In this document: piece after piece, positions 36,060-45,730 of the stretch
Position numbering within the stretch: the stretch's first letter is position 1
Layout: each line of letters opens with the position of its first letter
Origin: Paracoccus maritimus
GTDB taxonomy: Bacteria; Pseudomonadota; Alphaproteobacteria; Rhodobacterales; Rhodobacteraceae
Assembly (NCBI RefSeq): GCF_025195095.1
Contig: NZ_JANAVZ010000001.1
Coordinates: 248,001 to 312,000, forward strand
Length of the DNA: 64,000 nucleotides
Reading direction: 5' to 3'
Program-made: the position numbers and the translations under genes
Notes under the pieces: generated by a model
The model's database searches: none
What the model was told of the DNA's origin: nothing
The model's input: the letters and a program-made list of their open reading frames with translations, nothing else

Positions 36060-36379
36060 AGCATTCCGAACAGGGTGATGCCGCCCGCAAGGATGGCAAG
36101 GATCACGTTCTTGCTCAGTACGCCGACCAACAGCGTCGCGGCTGCGGCGGACAGCCGCGCGGGGTCTGGCTGGCCCTGGGTCGCCTCGGGCCACATGACC
36201 AACGGCGCGACCAGCGCGGGCAGCACCGCGACCGGGGTGTAGCGCAGCATCCGCAGCACCCAGCCGGGCAACGGCCGATCCCCCAGCGCGCCCAGGAACG
36301 ACCAGCGGATCAGGAACGTGCCGATCCCCAGCACGATGATCACGAACCAGACGGTCAGATCGGATACGCCGCCGTTCAT
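36044..36379 (-). CDS. azlD: AzlD family branched-chain amino acid exporter subunit
   Basis: Small membrane subunit (111 aa) of an AzlCD exporter. Four hydrophobic segments are visible, with the family features FVIIVLGIGTFLIRWSFLG and LRYTPVAVLPALVAPL. ATG 36379 overlaps the azlC stop by four bases. AzlCD pairs export branched-chain amino acids or analogues. Confidence 0.85.
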   Translation of the reverse strand: MNGGVSDLTVWFVIIVLGIGTFLIRWSFLGALGDRPLPGWVLRMLRYTPVAVLPALVAPLVMWPEATQGQPDPARLSAAAATLLVGVLSKNVILAILAGGITLFGMLYVLG

Positions 36380-37161
36380 CGCCCGTCCCCCTTTCGTTCC
36401 ATCCATGTTTCAACGATGGCTCCGGTGGCCATGCCCAGTGGCGCTGCGATCAGCAGGCCCAGCCCTGATGGAAGTCCCGCCAGCGCCAGCGCCGCGACGA
36501 TTGCGACAAAGCATGCGGCCAGATGCGCAACCGTGCGCAGCATCGGCGCGATCATCGCCAGAAAGGTGATCGGCATGGCGAAATCCAGCGCGATACCTTC
36601 GGGGATCGCTTGGCCGACCGTCGCGCCGACCCAGGATGCCACGATCCAGGGGACACACATCGCCACCGCGACGCCCGCGAAATAGGCAAGCCGCTGCCGC
36701 AGCGACAGCCGGGGATGTTTTTCATAATGCTGGATCGACAGGGCATAGCTTTGATCGATCAGCGCATAGGCGATCAGGGCCTTCTGAGAACCTGTCGCCT
36801 CGCGCAGCCAGGGGACCAGCGATGCCGAATACATCGCCATGCGCAGATTGACCGCCAACCCGGACAGGATGACGATCAGGACCGGCGCATGATCGGACAA
36901 CAGTTGAACGGCGGTGAACTGCGACGCCCCGGCCAGTACCAGAACCGAAAATCCCATCACCTGCGCGATGTCCATTCCCGCCTCCAGCGCGACGATGCCG
37001 AACAGCAATGCGAAGGGCACCACGACGATCATCAGCGGCACCGACTGGATCATCCCGTGCCGGAACGCCTGCGCGGGTGTGCGCGCCAAGGCGCGTGCCA
37101 CCGCCGGATCGTCGGCGGCAGCCTGCTGATGATCGGGTCTGGGGGCGGGCGAGGGGCTCAT
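36376..37161 (-). CDS. azlC: AzlC family ABC-independent amino acid exporter
   Basis: Main membrane subunit (261 aa) of the AzlCD exporter. About seven hydrophobic segments; family text ASQFTAVQLL, LVPWLREATGSQKALIAYALIDQSYAL. The N-terminus is a short disordered cytoplasmic tail. It is divergent from the GNAT gene by about 40 bases and is cotranscribed with azlD. Confidence 0.87.
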   Translation of the reverse strand: MSPSPAPRPDHQQAAADDPAVARALARTPAQAFRHGMIQSVPLMIVVVPFALLFGIVALEAGMDIAQVMGFSVLVLAGASQFTAVQLLSDHAPVLIVILSGLAVNLRMAMYSASLVPWLREATGSQKALIAYALIDQSYALSIQHYEKHPRLSLRQRLAYFAGVAVAMCVPWIVASWVGATVGQAIPEGIALDFAMPITFLAMIAPMLRTVAHLAACFVAIVAALALAGLPSGLGLLIAAPLGMATGAIVETWMERKGDGR

Positions 37162-37202
37162 GGCGCTTTTGTTTTCCGACGGTTCGCGGCAACCTTGCTT
37201 GC

Positions 37203-37766
37203 ATGATGCGCAATCAGAGACAAGACCACCGGCTGCAGATCGTCAGCCCCGTGCCAGATGCGGCACTGTCCCAGGCGGCCAGGCTGTGGTGGGGCGCAAT
37301 CGGTCACGGCTGGGGCCCGGCCCCCAGGATTCGCGCGTGCCACGGGATAGTCGCGTTGGACGATACCGGCGGTGTCGCCGGGGTGATCGGGTTGCGCGAC
37401 GCACAGGGCGGGTTTCTCGCCGCGACGCCGTTGGGCGCGCGGATCGCGTTTCGCGCGGCCCCTTCGACGGCTGATCTTGTCGTTGACGGGATTGTCGTGC
37501 GCGATGCGCGCCAAGGGATCGGCGGCGCGCTTCTCAATCAAGCCCTGGTCCGGGCGACATTGGCAGGTCATCCCGGTCTGAGGGCCGAGGTCCGGGTCCA
37601 GAATTCCGGCGCCATGGAATTCTATCGGGCAATGGGATTCGCGGCGGTCGCGCAGGGAAGGTTCGGGTGGCCATGGACGGGGCAGGTGACGATCCTGCGC
37701 CGGGCCGTCGATAATGTGCCCGAGGCCGGTTCGATGGCACGATACGCCGCCGCGACAGGGATATGA
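37203..37766 (+). CDS. GNAT family N-acetyltransferase
   Basis: A 187-aa acetyltransferase. The acetyl-CoA loop is VRDARQGIGGALLNQALVRA (Q/R-x-x-G-I-G-G), and a C-terminal NSGAMEFYRAMGFAAV segment matches GNAT motif B. The acceptor is unknown. ATG 37203 and 37206 are both possible; no strong ribosome site is seen. It ends 38 bases before a convergent gene. Confidence 0.78.
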   Translation: MMRNQRQDHRLQIVSPVPDAALSQAARLWWGAIGHGWGPAPRIRACHGIVALDDTGGVAGVIGLRDAQGGFLAATPLGARIAFRAAPSTADLVVDGIVVRDARQGIGGALLNQALVRATLAGHPGLRAEVRVQNSGAMEFYRAMGFAAVAQGRFGWPWTGQVTILRRAVDNVPEAGSMARYAAATGI

Positions 37767-37804
37767 CAGCCGCGCGCAGCCGGTAGTCAGGTGCCGCTTC
37801 GGTA

Positions 37805-38776
37805 TCAGCCGAAGATGCCTGCGCCACGTCCGACCAGCATGAAGGCGCGTGCAGAACGGCTTTCTGCCAGCACCTCGATCTCTGCATCGTCCAGCTGCGG
37901 CAGCAGGCGGGTCAACAGGATATCGAAATGGCGCAGGAAATGATGGGCGGCGTCGCGGAATATCTCGTCCCCGCGCAGCAGCGCCGAGGCGACCTCGACC
38001 GCGGCCTCGTCATGGATGCCGCCAAGCGCCGCGACCGCGCTGCCGCGCGCACCCTCGGCAAAGCGCCGCCAGATATCCGGTCCGGCGGGGTCCGGCCGCA
38101 GATCATCCATGTAAACCTGCTGATCGGCCAGCAGCGTGACCACGTCATGCGCGGCGCGTAGCACGCGCGAATTCTCGTGATCCTTCAGCGCCTCGCGCAT
38201 TGCCGCGATGGTCGCCGTGTCGTCGGCACCGTCGGGAAAGTTCAGAGCGCGGATCAGCGTCTCGGGCGGGATGTTCACAGGTTCGGGCGAATCAAAGCGC
38301 ATCGCGGCCTGTCGCTGATCTGCGGGGGTGGCCCGTGTTCCGGCGGGTGGGGTTGTCCTTGCGACAGGCTGTTGCCGTGCGGGCGCAGCAGAGGGCCGTG
38401 CCGTGGAGGTGGCCGGCACAGGCGCCGCCTCTGGGCCGCGTTCGGTCCGCTGGCGCGTGTCGCCGGTCGCGGGTGGTGCACCGCGGGTGGCCGCGTATTC
38501 GCGCAGTTGCGTCAGATGTCCGCGCAGCTCATCCGCCTCGGCCCGCAGCGCGGCGATGGATCGCGCCAACCCGACCGCCAGCCAGATCAGCGCCAGTGGC
38601 AACAGGACCCCGGCGATCGCCGCCAGCCGGGCGACACCACCCGTGCCATCGGCGCCGCCGGGAACCAGCAGCCAGAACAGTCCCACCAACAGCAGCCAGC
38701 CAAGGCTGAGCCCCAGTCCGACGGTGGTCAGGGCGTCACGCTGTGCAAGCGAAGCGATGCGGCCAGTCAGCGACAT
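37805..38776 (-). CDS. conserved membrane protein of unknown function, downstream of greA
   Basis: A 323-aa protein with two N-terminal membrane helices (about residues 20-38 and 48-68), a disordered Pro/Ala/Arg-rich linker (about 95-160), and a helical C-terminal domain (about 165-323) with DGADDTATIAAMREALKDHE and a Leu/Asp-rich end. I do not recognise a family. It begins four bases after the greA stop, so the two are almost certainly one transcript. Confidence 0.65.
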   Translation of the reverse strand: MSLTGRIASLAQRDALTTVGLGLSLGWLLLVGLFWLLVPGGADGTGGVARLAAIAGVLLPLALIWLAVGLARSIAALRAEADELRGHLTQLREYAATRGAPPATGDTRQRTERGPEAAPVPATSTARPSAAPARQQPVARTTPPAGTRATPADQRQAAMRFDSPEPVNIPPETLIRALNFPDGADDTATIAAMREALKDHENSRVLRAAHDVVTLLADQQVYMDDLRPDPAGPDIWRRFAEGARGSAVAALGGIHDEAAVEVASALLRGDEIFRDAAHHFLRHFDILLTRLLPQLDDAEIEVLAESRSARAFMLVGRGAGIFG

Positions 38777-38780
38777 GACA

Positions 38781-39251
38781 CTACTCGTAGCGGATCGTGA
38801 TGATCTCGTAGCTGCGCTGGCCGCCGGGGGTGTTCACCTCGACGCTGTCGCCTTCGTCCTTGCCGATCAGTGCGCGGGCCAGCGGCGAGCGCATGTTCAG
38901 CAGCCCGCGTTCGATATCTGCCTCGGCTTCTCCGACGATCTGATAGACGCGCTTTTCCTCGGTGTCCTCGTCGATCAGCTGGACGGTCGCGCCGAACTTG
39001 ATCGACCCGGACAGTTTGGCGGGGTCGATGACCTCGCTGCGCGACAGGATCGATTCCAGTTCCTTGATCCGACCCTCGATGAAGCCCTGCTTTTCGCGGG
39101 CCGCATGATATTCGGCGTTCTCGGACAGGTCGCCATGTTCGCGTGCCTCGGCGATCTGGCGAATGATGGCGGGCCGCTCTTTCGATTTCAGCTCGGTCAG
39201 CTCTTTTTCCAGCGACTGAAAGCCGCGGCGGGTCATCGGTATCTTGTCCAT
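38781..39251 (-). CDS. greA: transcription elongation factor GreA
   Basis: Rescues backtracked RNA polymerase by stimulating RNA cleavage (156 aa). The N-terminal coiled coil carries [21 protein letters not shown] with the acidic tip, and the C-terminal FKBP-like domain ends [20 protein letters not shown]. Length is standard. Start ATG 39251 gives [19 protein letters not shown] stable hairpin lies 50 bases upstream in its leader. Confidence 0.94.
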   Translation of the reverse strand: MDKIPMTRRGFQSLEKELTELKSKERPAIIRQIAEAREHGDLSENAEYHAAREKQGFIEGRIKELESILSRSEVIDPAKLSGSIKFGATVQLIDEDTEEKRVYQIVGEAEADIERGLLNMRSPLARALIGKDEGDSVEVNTPGGQRSYEIITIRYE

Positions 39252-39300
39252 CGCTGCCCTGTCCTTTCGGGGTGCGGTTGCCGTCCTGACGCTAATCGAA

Positions 39301-39330
39301 CGCCCCCGCCATTCGACAATGGCAGGGGCG
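39301..39330. promoter_or_regulatory. strong hairpin in the greA / ETF-QO divergent region
   Basis: Stem CGCCCC + GCCATT with AATGGC + GGGGCG: 12 pairs, one C-A mismatch and a CGAC loop. It starts 50 bases upstream of greA. It could be a structured greA leader, comparable in position to the E. coli GraL leader, or an operator. There is no T-run on the greA side. Confidence 0.45.
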
Positions 39331-39493
39331 CGAAAGCTCGTGCGAAGTATCGTGAACCCAATTTCGGGGCCAATGCAAGCCCGGCATCGGCGCAGATGGC
39401 GGTTTTCGGCCTGATATGTCGTGGCGTGACGATTGCCCCGCTTTGCGCCAGCCGATACAGCTAGGACCAGCAAGCAGAGGGAGAGCGCCAGCC

Positions 39494-41164
39494 ATGACGG
39501 ACGAGGCCACGGTCGAACGCGAGTCGATGGAATATGATGTCGTGATCGTGGGTGGCGGGCCTGCGGGCCTGTCTGCGGCGATCCGGCTGAAACAGATCGA
39601 CCCGGAAATCCAGGTCGTGGTGCTGGAGAAAGGGTCCGAGATCGGTGCCCATATCCTGTCCGGCGCGGTGCTGGACCCGTCGGGCCTGAACCGGCTGATC
39701 CCCGACTGGCGGGACAAGGGCGCGCCGCTGAACACGCAGGTCACCGACGACAATTTCTACATTCTGGGCGAAGCCGGGCAGGTACGCGTGCCGAACTGGC
39801 CGATGCCGCCGCTGATGAACAATCACGGCAACTACATCGTCAGCATGGGCAATGTCTGCCGCTGGCTGGCCGAACAGGCCGAGGACCTGGGCGTCGAGAT
39901 CTTCCCCGGGATGGCCGCCAGCCAGATCGTCTGGGCCAAGGCCGACGACGGCAGCGACCGGGTGAAGGGCGTCGTGGCGGGCGAGATGGGGCTGAACCCC
40001 GATGGCACCCCCGGCAGCATGTACGAACCCGGCATGGAGCTGCACGGCAAGTATGTCTTCATCGCCGAGGGCGTGCGCGGCAGCCTTGCCAAGGAAATCA
40101 TCGGCAAGCTGGGACTTTCCGAAGGCCATGAGCCGCAGAAATACGGGCTTGGCATGAAGGAGATCTGGGAGGTCTCGCCCGAGAAGTTCCAGAAGGGCCG
40201 TGTCGTGCACACGATGGGCTGGCCGCTTGGCAAGAACGCGGGCGGCGGCAGCTTCATCTATCATTTCGAGAACAATCAGGTGCTGGTCGGCTTCGTGGTT
40301 CACCTGAACTATGCCAACCCGCATCTTTATCCTTATGCCGAGTTCCAGCGCTTCAAGCATCATCCCGTGGTGGCTGATCTGCTGGAGGGCGGCAAGCGCG
40401 TGGCCTATGGTGCCCGCGCCATCAGCGAGGGCGGCTGGCAGTCGATCCCGGAACTGTCTTTTGCGGGCGGCGTGCTGCTGGGATGTTCGGCGGGCCTGGT
40501 CAATGTGCCGCGCATCAAGGGCAACCACAACGCGATGATTTCCGGCATCGAGGCCGCCGAGGCCGCCGCCGCCGCGCTGGCCGATGGCCGCGAAGGCGAC
40601 CGGCTGGAGGCCTATGACGCCGCCGTGCGCGGCGGCGAGATCGCGAAGGATCTGAAGCGTGTCCGCAACGTCAAGCCGATCTGGTCCAAGCTGGGGCTTT
40701 GGCCGTCGCTTGCGCTGGGTGGTTTCGACATGTGGATCGCGAACCTGACCGGCTGGAACCCTTTGGGAACCTGGAAACATGGCAAGACCGACGCGCAGGC
40801 GACCGGCAAGGCGGCGGACCATGCGCCGATCGACTATCCGAAACCCGATGGAAAGCTGTCCTTCGACCGGCTGACCAATGTGGCTTTCAGCTTTACCAAC
40901 CACGAGGAAAGCCAGCCTTGTCATCTTCGGCTGAAAGACGCGTCTGTTCCGATCCAGGTGAACCTGCCGGAATACGCCGAGCCCGCGCAGCGATACTGCC
41001 CGGCAGGCGTCTATGAGGTGGTCGAGGACAGCGACGGGCCGCGATTCCAGATCAACTTCCAGAACTGTGTTCATTGCAAGACCTGCGACATCAAGGATCC
41101 CAGCCAGAACATCAACTGGACGACGCCGCAGGGCGGGGATGGGCCGAACTACCCGAATATGTGA
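39494..41164 (+). CDS. electron-transfer flavoprotein-ubiquinone oxidoreductase
   Basis: Passes electrons from ETF (acyl-CoA dehydrogenases) to ubiquinone at the inner membrane (556 aa). FAD motif [17 protein letters not shown] (about residues 16-32). The C-terminal ferredoxin-like domain has the iron-sulfur cysteines in YCPAGVYEV and [13 protein letters not shown]. The ending [10 protein letters not shown] is typical. AGAGGGAGA precedes ATG 39494. It serves the two acyl-CoA dehydrogenases in this window. Confidence 0.94.
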   Translation: MTDEATVERESMEYDVVIVGGGPAGLSAAIRLKQIDPEIQVVVLEKGSEIGAHILSGAVLDPSGLNRLIPDWRDKGAPLNTQVTDDNFYILGEAGQVRVPNWPMPPLMNNHGNYIVSMGNVCRWLAEQAEDLGVEIFPGMAASQIVWAKADDGSDRVKGVVAGEMGLNPDGTPGSMYEPGMELHGKYVFIAEGVRGSLAKEIIGKLGLSEGHEPQKYGLGMKEIWEVSPEKFQKGRVVHTMGWPLGKNAGGGSFIYHFENNQVLVGFVVHLNYANPHLYPYAEFQRFKHHPVVADLLEGGKRVAYGARAISEGGWQSIPELSFAGGVLLGCSAGLVNVPRIKGNHNAMISGIEAAEAAAAALADGREGDRLEAYDAAVRGGEIAKDLKRVRNVKPIWSKLGLWPSLALGGFDMWIANLTGWNPLGTWKHGKTDAQATGKAADHAPIDYPKPDGKLSFDRLTNVAFSFTNHEESQPCHLRLKDASVPIQVNLPEYAEPAQRYCPAGVYEVVEDSDGPRFQINFQNCVHCKTCDIKDPSQNINWTTPQGGDGPNYPNM

Positions 41165-41178
41165 TCGCTTTGCGATGG

Positions 41179-41202
41179 AAGGGGCCGTTGCGACGGCCCT
41201 TT
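41179..41202 (+). terminator. terminator after ETF-QO
   Basis: A 10-bp stem (41179-41188 with 41193-41202, one G-U pair) has a TGCG loop and ends in CTTTCG. It sits 15 bases after the stop. Confidence 0.65.
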
Positions 41203-41251
41203 CGCGCCGTTAGGTTGTGTCCAACGTAAATGTGAATACCGGGACCATGCC

Positions 41252-43117
41252 TTGAAACTGACCCGCCCAAGATCGGCCATTGCGCTGGCGCTGCTTACGT
41301 CCCTGGCTGTGCCCTTCGGCGTGCTGCAAGCGCAGCCCCGGCCCGAGCCACGGCCCGCGCACGCGCAGGAGGTTGGTCAAAGCGAAAGTGCCGCGGCAGG
41401 GGCGGAAACCCAGCAGGATCACGCGCCCGCACCGCTGACCTTTGGTCTTGCGGGCCCCTATCTGGCTGCGCGCATGGCGGCGGTCGAAAGTGATTTCCGC
41501 GCTGCCGCACGCTATTTCGCGCAGGCGGTGGCCCATGATCCCGAAGACCGCTATCTGCTGGACAGCGCCTTGGTTGCGCTGGTCTCGGCCGGCGATATCG
41601 GCCGCGCCGTAAGCCTGTCTTCAGACATGGAAAGCGATGGGCGCGCGACTGAATTGTCGGCGCTGATCCGCAAGGCCGAACTGGTTCATCAGGGCAACTG
41701 GCAGGCGCTGCTGGATCAGCAATCCGCCGATGATGCCGAAGAACTGCGCCGCGATGACCTGCTGGATCGGATCGTGAATGCCTGGGCGCTGATGGGGGCT
41801 GGTCGTGCATCCGATGCGCTGTCCGCCTTCGAGGCGCTGGCCAAGAACCCGGATGTCGCGCCGTTGGTGAACTATCATCTTGCGCTGGCCCGCGCGATGG
41901 TCGGCGATTACGAGGGCGCGGACGCCCTGCTGTCCGACGAAGCGACCGGCGCGCATATGCTGGGCTTCACGGCTCGGGCCGAGGTTCTGGCGCAGCTTGA
42001 ACGCCGCGACGAGGCGGTGGCGATGCTGGACGGCGTGCAGGGTATCGAGGCCGAGCCGCAGTTGCAGGCGCTGCGCGACAGGCTGGCATCGGGCGAGCCG
42101 GTGGCATTCGATGTGGTCAAGACCCCCGCTGACGGTATTGCGCAGGTCTATCTGACCTTCGCCTCGGCGCTGGCATCCAGCCCTGATCCCGAACCGCTGT
42201 CGCTGATCCATGCAAGGCTGGCGGCATGGCTTTCGCCCGACACCGGCGAGGCGCGGCTGATGGTGGCGCAATTGCTGCAGGACCGGCATCAGTTCGACCT
42301 GGCCGAACCCGAATTCGACGCGCTGCGCCGGATGGGCCAGATGCGCCCCGTGGCCGAGCTGAGCCGTATCGACGCGCTTTCGCGTGCCGACCGCCGTGAC
42401 GAGGCGGAAAAGGCCGCGTTGTCGCTGACCGCCGCCTATCCGGACCTGCCGCAAGCCTGGATCGCATTGGGCGACCTGCTGCGCCAGCAGGAAAAATTCG
42501 CGCAGGCTGTTCCCGCCTATGACAAGGCGCTGACGCTGCTGTCCGATGCGCCCGAACAGGCGCGCTGGTTCCCGCTTTATGCGCGCGGCATCGCGTTGGA
42601 GCGGTCGGGCCAGTTCGATCGCGCCGAACAGGATCTTCTGGCCGCCATCGAGATCAATCCGGACCAGGCCAGCCTGCTGAACTATCTGGGATACAGCTGG
42701 ATCGATCGGAACGTGAATCTGGACCGCGCGCTGACGATGATCCAGAAAGCCGTCGAATTGTCGCCCGGCGATGGCTACATCCTCGATTCGCTCGCCTGGG
42801 CGTATTTCCGGCTTGGCCGCTATCAGGAAGCGGTCGCGCCAATGGAACAGGCGATCGGCACAATGGCTTCCGATCCGCTGGTCAACGACCATCTGGGCGA
42901 CATCTACTGGATGGTCGGCCGCAAGCGCGAAGCCGAAATCCAGTGGAAGCGGGCGCTGTCGCTGGACCCTTCGGAAAACGACGACGTCGACCCCGACCGG
43001 ATCCGCGCCAAGCTGGATCAGGGGCTGGATGCTGTGCTTGCCGATGAAGAGGCGCGGGGCGAATCCCCCACCGTTCCACAGCCGCAGGCCGAGGCCGCGG
43101 GCACGCCCCGGGATTGA
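41252..43117 (+). CDS. TPR-repeat protein, exported
   Basis: A 621-aa protein with a signal-like N-terminus (LALLTSLAVPFGVLQAQ) and a run of tetratricopeptide repeats from about residue 80 to 600; the clearest are around 410-575 (PQAWIALGDLLRQQEKFAQAVPAY, FDRAEQDLLAAIEINPDQAS, GRYQEAVAPMEQAIG). Probably a periplasmic scaffold. It starts at TTG 41252; no in-frame ATG precedes the signal. It is followed by ispE after 9 bases and heads a long operon. Confidence 0.78.
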   Translation: MKLTRPRSAIALALLTSLAVPFGVLQAQPRPEPRPAHAQEVGQSESAAAGAETQQDHAPAPLTFGLAGPYLAARMAAVESDFRAAARYFAQAVAHDPEDRYLLDSALVALVSAGDIGRAVSLSSDMESDGRATELSALIRKAELVHQGNWQALLDQQSADDAEELRRDDLLDRIVNAWALMGAGRASDALSAFEALAKNPDVAPLVNYHLALARAMVGDYEGADALLSDEATGAHMLGFTARAEVLAQLERRDEAVAMLDGVQGIEAEPQLQALRDRLASGEPVAFDVVKTPADGIAQVYLTFASALASSPDPEPLSLIHARLAAWLSPDTGEARLMVAQLLQDRHQFDLAEPEFDALRRMGQMRPVAELSRIDALSRADRRDEAEKAALSLTAAYPDLPQAWIALGDLLRQQEKFAQAVPAYDKALTLLSDAPEQARWFPLYARGIALERSGQFDRAEQDLLAAIEINPDQASLLNYLGYSWIDRNVNLDRALTMIQKAVELSPGDGYILDSLAWAYFRLGRYQEAVAPMEQAIGTMASDPLVNDHLGDIYWMVGRKREAEIQWKRALSLDPSENDDVDPDRIRAKLDQGLDAVLADEEARGESPTVPQPQAEAAGTPRD

Positions 43118-43126
43118 TCCGGCGCC

Positions 43127-43960
43127 ATGTCCACCGTTCATGTGGTCGAAAGTGCGCCGGCCAAGCTGAACCTGGCGCTGCATGTCGTGGGTCGGCGCGC
43201 TGACGGGTATCACCTTCTGGATTCGCTGGTGGCATTTGCCGGAATCGGGGACGAGGTTCGTCTGTCGCCGGGACCGTTGTCCTTGCGGATCGATGGTCCC
43301 TTCGCCGCGGGTCTGGATGCGGGTGAGGACAATCTGTGTCTGCGCGCCGCGCGTCTGGCCGGGGCGGATGCGGCAATCGCGCTGACCAAAAACCTTCCCG
43401 TTGCCTCGGGCATCGGCGGTGGCTCGGCGGATGCGGCGGCGGTGCTGCGCGGCCTTGCTCAGATGGGCCACGCGCTGCCCGGCGCGGCAGAAAGGCTGGG
43501 GGCCGATGTGCCGGTCTGCCTGTTGTCGCGCCCCGCCCGGATGCAGGGCACGGGCGAGATCGTGACGGCCTTGCCGGGTTTGCCGACCTTGCCGCTGGTG
43601 CTGGTCAATCCGGGCGTGGGCGTTTCGACCCCGCAGGTCTTCGAAGCGCTGCAATCCCGCGACAGTCCGCCCCTTCCGCCCATCCCCGGCTTCAGCAATG
43701 CAGACGATCTGATCGGCTGGCTCGCCCAGACCCGCAACGACCTGCAAGCTGCCGCGCAAACTGTCGCCCCGGTGATCGGGCAGGTCATCGACGCGTTTCA
43801 TGCCAGCGGTGCCGGGTTTGCGCGCATGTCGGGGTCGGGTGCGACCTGTTTCGGGCTTTACGCCAGCGCGGCAAAGGCCCGCGAGGCCGCAGGGATGTTG
43901 AAACAGCATGGCTGGTGGGCGGTGGCTTCGGAACTGGCACCCCAGCGCCCGCCCCGCTAG
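43127..43960 (+). CDS. ispE: 4-diphosphocytidyl-2-C-methylerythritol kinase
   Basis: Fourth enzyme of the methylerythritol phosphate isoprenoid pathway (277 aa), phosphorylating CDP-methylerythritol. GHMP-kinase motifs: APAKLNLALHVVGRRADGYH, the ATP loop LPVASGIGGGSADAAA, and the C-terminal MSGSGATCFGLY. Length is standard. Begins 9 bases after the TPR gene. Confidence 0.92.
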   Translation: MSTVHVVESAPAKLNLALHVVGRRADGYHLLDSLVAFAGIGDEVRLSPGPLSLRIDGPFAAGLDAGEDNLCLRAARLAGADAAIALTKNLPVASGIGGGSADAAAVLRGLAQMGHALPGAAERLGADVPVCLLSRPARMQGTGEIVTALPGLPTLPLVLVNPGVGVSTPQVFEALQSRDSPPLPPIPGFSNADDLIGWLAQTRNDLQAAAQTVAPVIGQVIDAFHASGAGFARMSGSGATCFGLYASAAKAREAAGMLKQHGWWAVASELAPQRPPR

Positions 43961-43989
43961 ACTGCCCGCAAAACCAGCGGAGGATCCCC

Positions 43990-44724
43990 ATGCTGCGCCT
44001 TGGCGTCAATATCGACCACGTCGCCACCATCCGGAATGCCCGCGGCACGCCATGGCCCGATCCGCTGCGCGCCGCGCGCATCGCCCAAGAGGCGGGTGCA
44101 GATGGCATTACCGCGCATCTGCGCGAGGATCGACGCCATATCAGCGACGCCGATATCGACGCGCTGATGGAACATCTGACGCTGCCGCTGAACCTGGAAA
44201 TGGCCGCCACACCCGAGATGCAGCGCATCGCCCTGCGACACCGCCCGCATGCGGTCTGCCTGGTCCCCGAAAAGCGCGAGGAACGTACCACCGAGGGCGG
44301 GCTGGACGTGGCCGGCAACGAGAACTTTCTGGGCGATTTCATCGCACCGCTGCGCGAAGCGGGGTGCCGGGTGTCGCTGTTCATCGGCCACGAGGCGCGC
44401 CAGATCGAGGCATCGGCCCGGATCGGCGCAGCCGTGGTGGAACTGCATACCGGTGCCTATTGCGATCTGGACACCGAAGGCCGGTTCGTCGAACGCGACG
44501 CCGAACTGGCAGGACTTGCCGAGGGGGCACGGTTGGCAGACGATCTTGGACTCGAGGTGCATGCAGGTCACGGACTGACCTTCGATACGGTCGGCCCCAT
44601 CGCTGCGCTGCCCCAGATCAAGGAACTGAATATCGGGCATTTCCTGATTGCCGAGTCGGTCTTTACCGGCCTAGGCGAGGCGATCGGGGAAATGCGCCGC
44701 CGGATGAACGAGGCCCGCCAATGA
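43990..44724 (+). CDS. pdxJ: pyridoxine 5'-phosphate synthase
   Basis: Last step of de novo vitamin B6 synthesis (244 aa), condensing aminoacetone phosphate and deoxyxylulose phosphate. Motifs: GVNIDHVATIRNARGT, HLREDRRHISDADI, LVPEKREERTTEGGLDV, and ELNIGHFLIAES. GGAGG lies upstream of ATG 43990. The stop overlaps the next gene (ATGA). Confidence 0.93.
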   Translation: MLRLGVNIDHVATIRNARGTPWPDPLRAARIAQEAGADGITAHLREDRRHISDADIDALMEHLTLPLNLEMAATPEMQRIALRHRPHAVCLVPEKREERTTEGGLDVAGNENFLGDFIAPLREAGCRVSLFIGHEARQIEASARIGAAVVELHTGAYCDLDTEGRFVERDAELAGLAEGARLADDLGLEVHAGHGLTFDTVGPIAALPQIKELNIGHFLIAESVFTGLGEAIGEMRRRMNEARQ

Positions 44725-45185
44725 TCCGTGTCGCCCTTGCCCTTGTCCTGATGGCAGCACCTGCATTCGCGCAGGACAGTGCGGCAACTGTCACCCCCTG
44801 CGGCGATGCGACCCGCGCCGATACCATCGCCGAGCCATGGGAGGACAACACCGCCACCTATGCCGACGATCAGGTTCGCATCGCGATGCTGGACATGGTC
44901 GAACCAGCGGGCGGCGCCCTCAAGCTGCTGGTGATCAGCCCGCCGCGGGACGAGCTGGGTCTGCGTCAGTGTCGCGTCGTGGGGCTGGATAACGGTCTTG
45001 GCTTCTACGATATGGACTTCGCCGCCCATCAGGCCAGCTATGATCCCGCGCGCGGCCTGACCATCACGCTGCCTGCCCGCCACTATCCCGTCAACGGCGA
45101 CTTCGATGGTGACGAAGGCTGGTTCCAGCTTTCGGTCACCATAAATCAGCAGACGGGCGACATCGTCACGCAGGGGTTCAAGTGA
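44721..45185 (+). CDS. secreted protein of unknown function between pdxJ and acpS
   Basis: A 154-aa protein with a cleavable signal (MIRVALALVLMAAPAFAQ). The mature part has two Cys (TPCGDATRAD, LRQCRVV) that could pair, and a beta-rich pattern, ending QLSVTINQQTGDIVTQGFK. I do not recognise a family. It overlaps the pdxJ stop by four bases, so it is in the same operon. Confidence 0.65.
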   Translation: MIRVALALVLMAAPAFAQDSAATVTPCGDATRADTIAEPWEDNTATYADDQVRIAMLDMVEPAGGALKLLVISPPRDELGLRQCRVVGLDNGLGFYDMDFAAHQASYDPARGLTITLPARHYPVNGDFDGDEGWFQLSVTINQQTGDIVTQGFK

Positions 45186-45243
45186 TCTTGCGCGGCTTTT
45201 TCTTTGCCCAAGTCCCCGTGATCCTGTCGGGGCAATCTGACGC

Positions 45244-45657
45244 ATGATCCTGGGCATCGGCACTGACCTTGCGAATATCGACCGGATCCAGAACACGCTG
45301 AACCGGTTCGGAGATCGCTTTCGCCGCCGCGTCTTCACCGACATCGAACTGGCCAAGGCTGCGCGCCGCAAGGACGAGGCCGGCACGCTGGCCAAACGAT
45401 GGGCTGCGAAAGAGGCCTGTTCCAAGGCGCTGGGAACCGGTCTGGCGATGGGCATCGCGTGGCGGGACATGGCGGTCAGCAATCTTTCGACCGGACAGCC
45501 TGTGATGGAACTCAGCGGATGGGCCGCCGAACGGCTGGCCGCGATGACGCCGCCCGGACACGACGCCATCGTGCATGTGACCCTGACCGACGATCATCCC
45601 TGGGCACAGGCCTTCGTGGTGATCGAGGCGCTGCCCCGGCAAGCCCGGCCTGCTTGA
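45244..45657 (+). CDS. acpS: holo-(acyl-carrier-protein) synthase
   Basis: Attaches phosphopantetheine from CoA to acyl carrier protein (137 aa). Magnesium and CoA motifs: [21 protein letters not shown], and [15 protein letters not shown]. Length is standard. Part of the pdxJ-acpS-lepB-rnc-era order. Confidence 0.93.
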   Translation: MILGIGTDLANIDRIQNTLNRFGDRFRRRVFTDIELAKAARRKDEAGTLAKRWAAKEACSKALGTGLAMGIAWRDMAVSNLSTGQPVMELSGWAAERLAAMTPPGHDAIVHVTLTDDHPWAQAFVVIEALPRQARPA

Positions 45658-45730
45658 CTCTGACCCCCGTGCGGGACCATGAAGCCCCTCGAACGCGGCC
45701 TTTCGTGCCACGCAGCCAAAGGACAAGAAT

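Noticed and set aside
41621..43909. 762-codon minus-strand open frame across the TPR and ispE genes
   Set aside because: Antisense shadow with composition typical of the reverse frame; TPR repeats and GHMP motifs lie on the plus strand.
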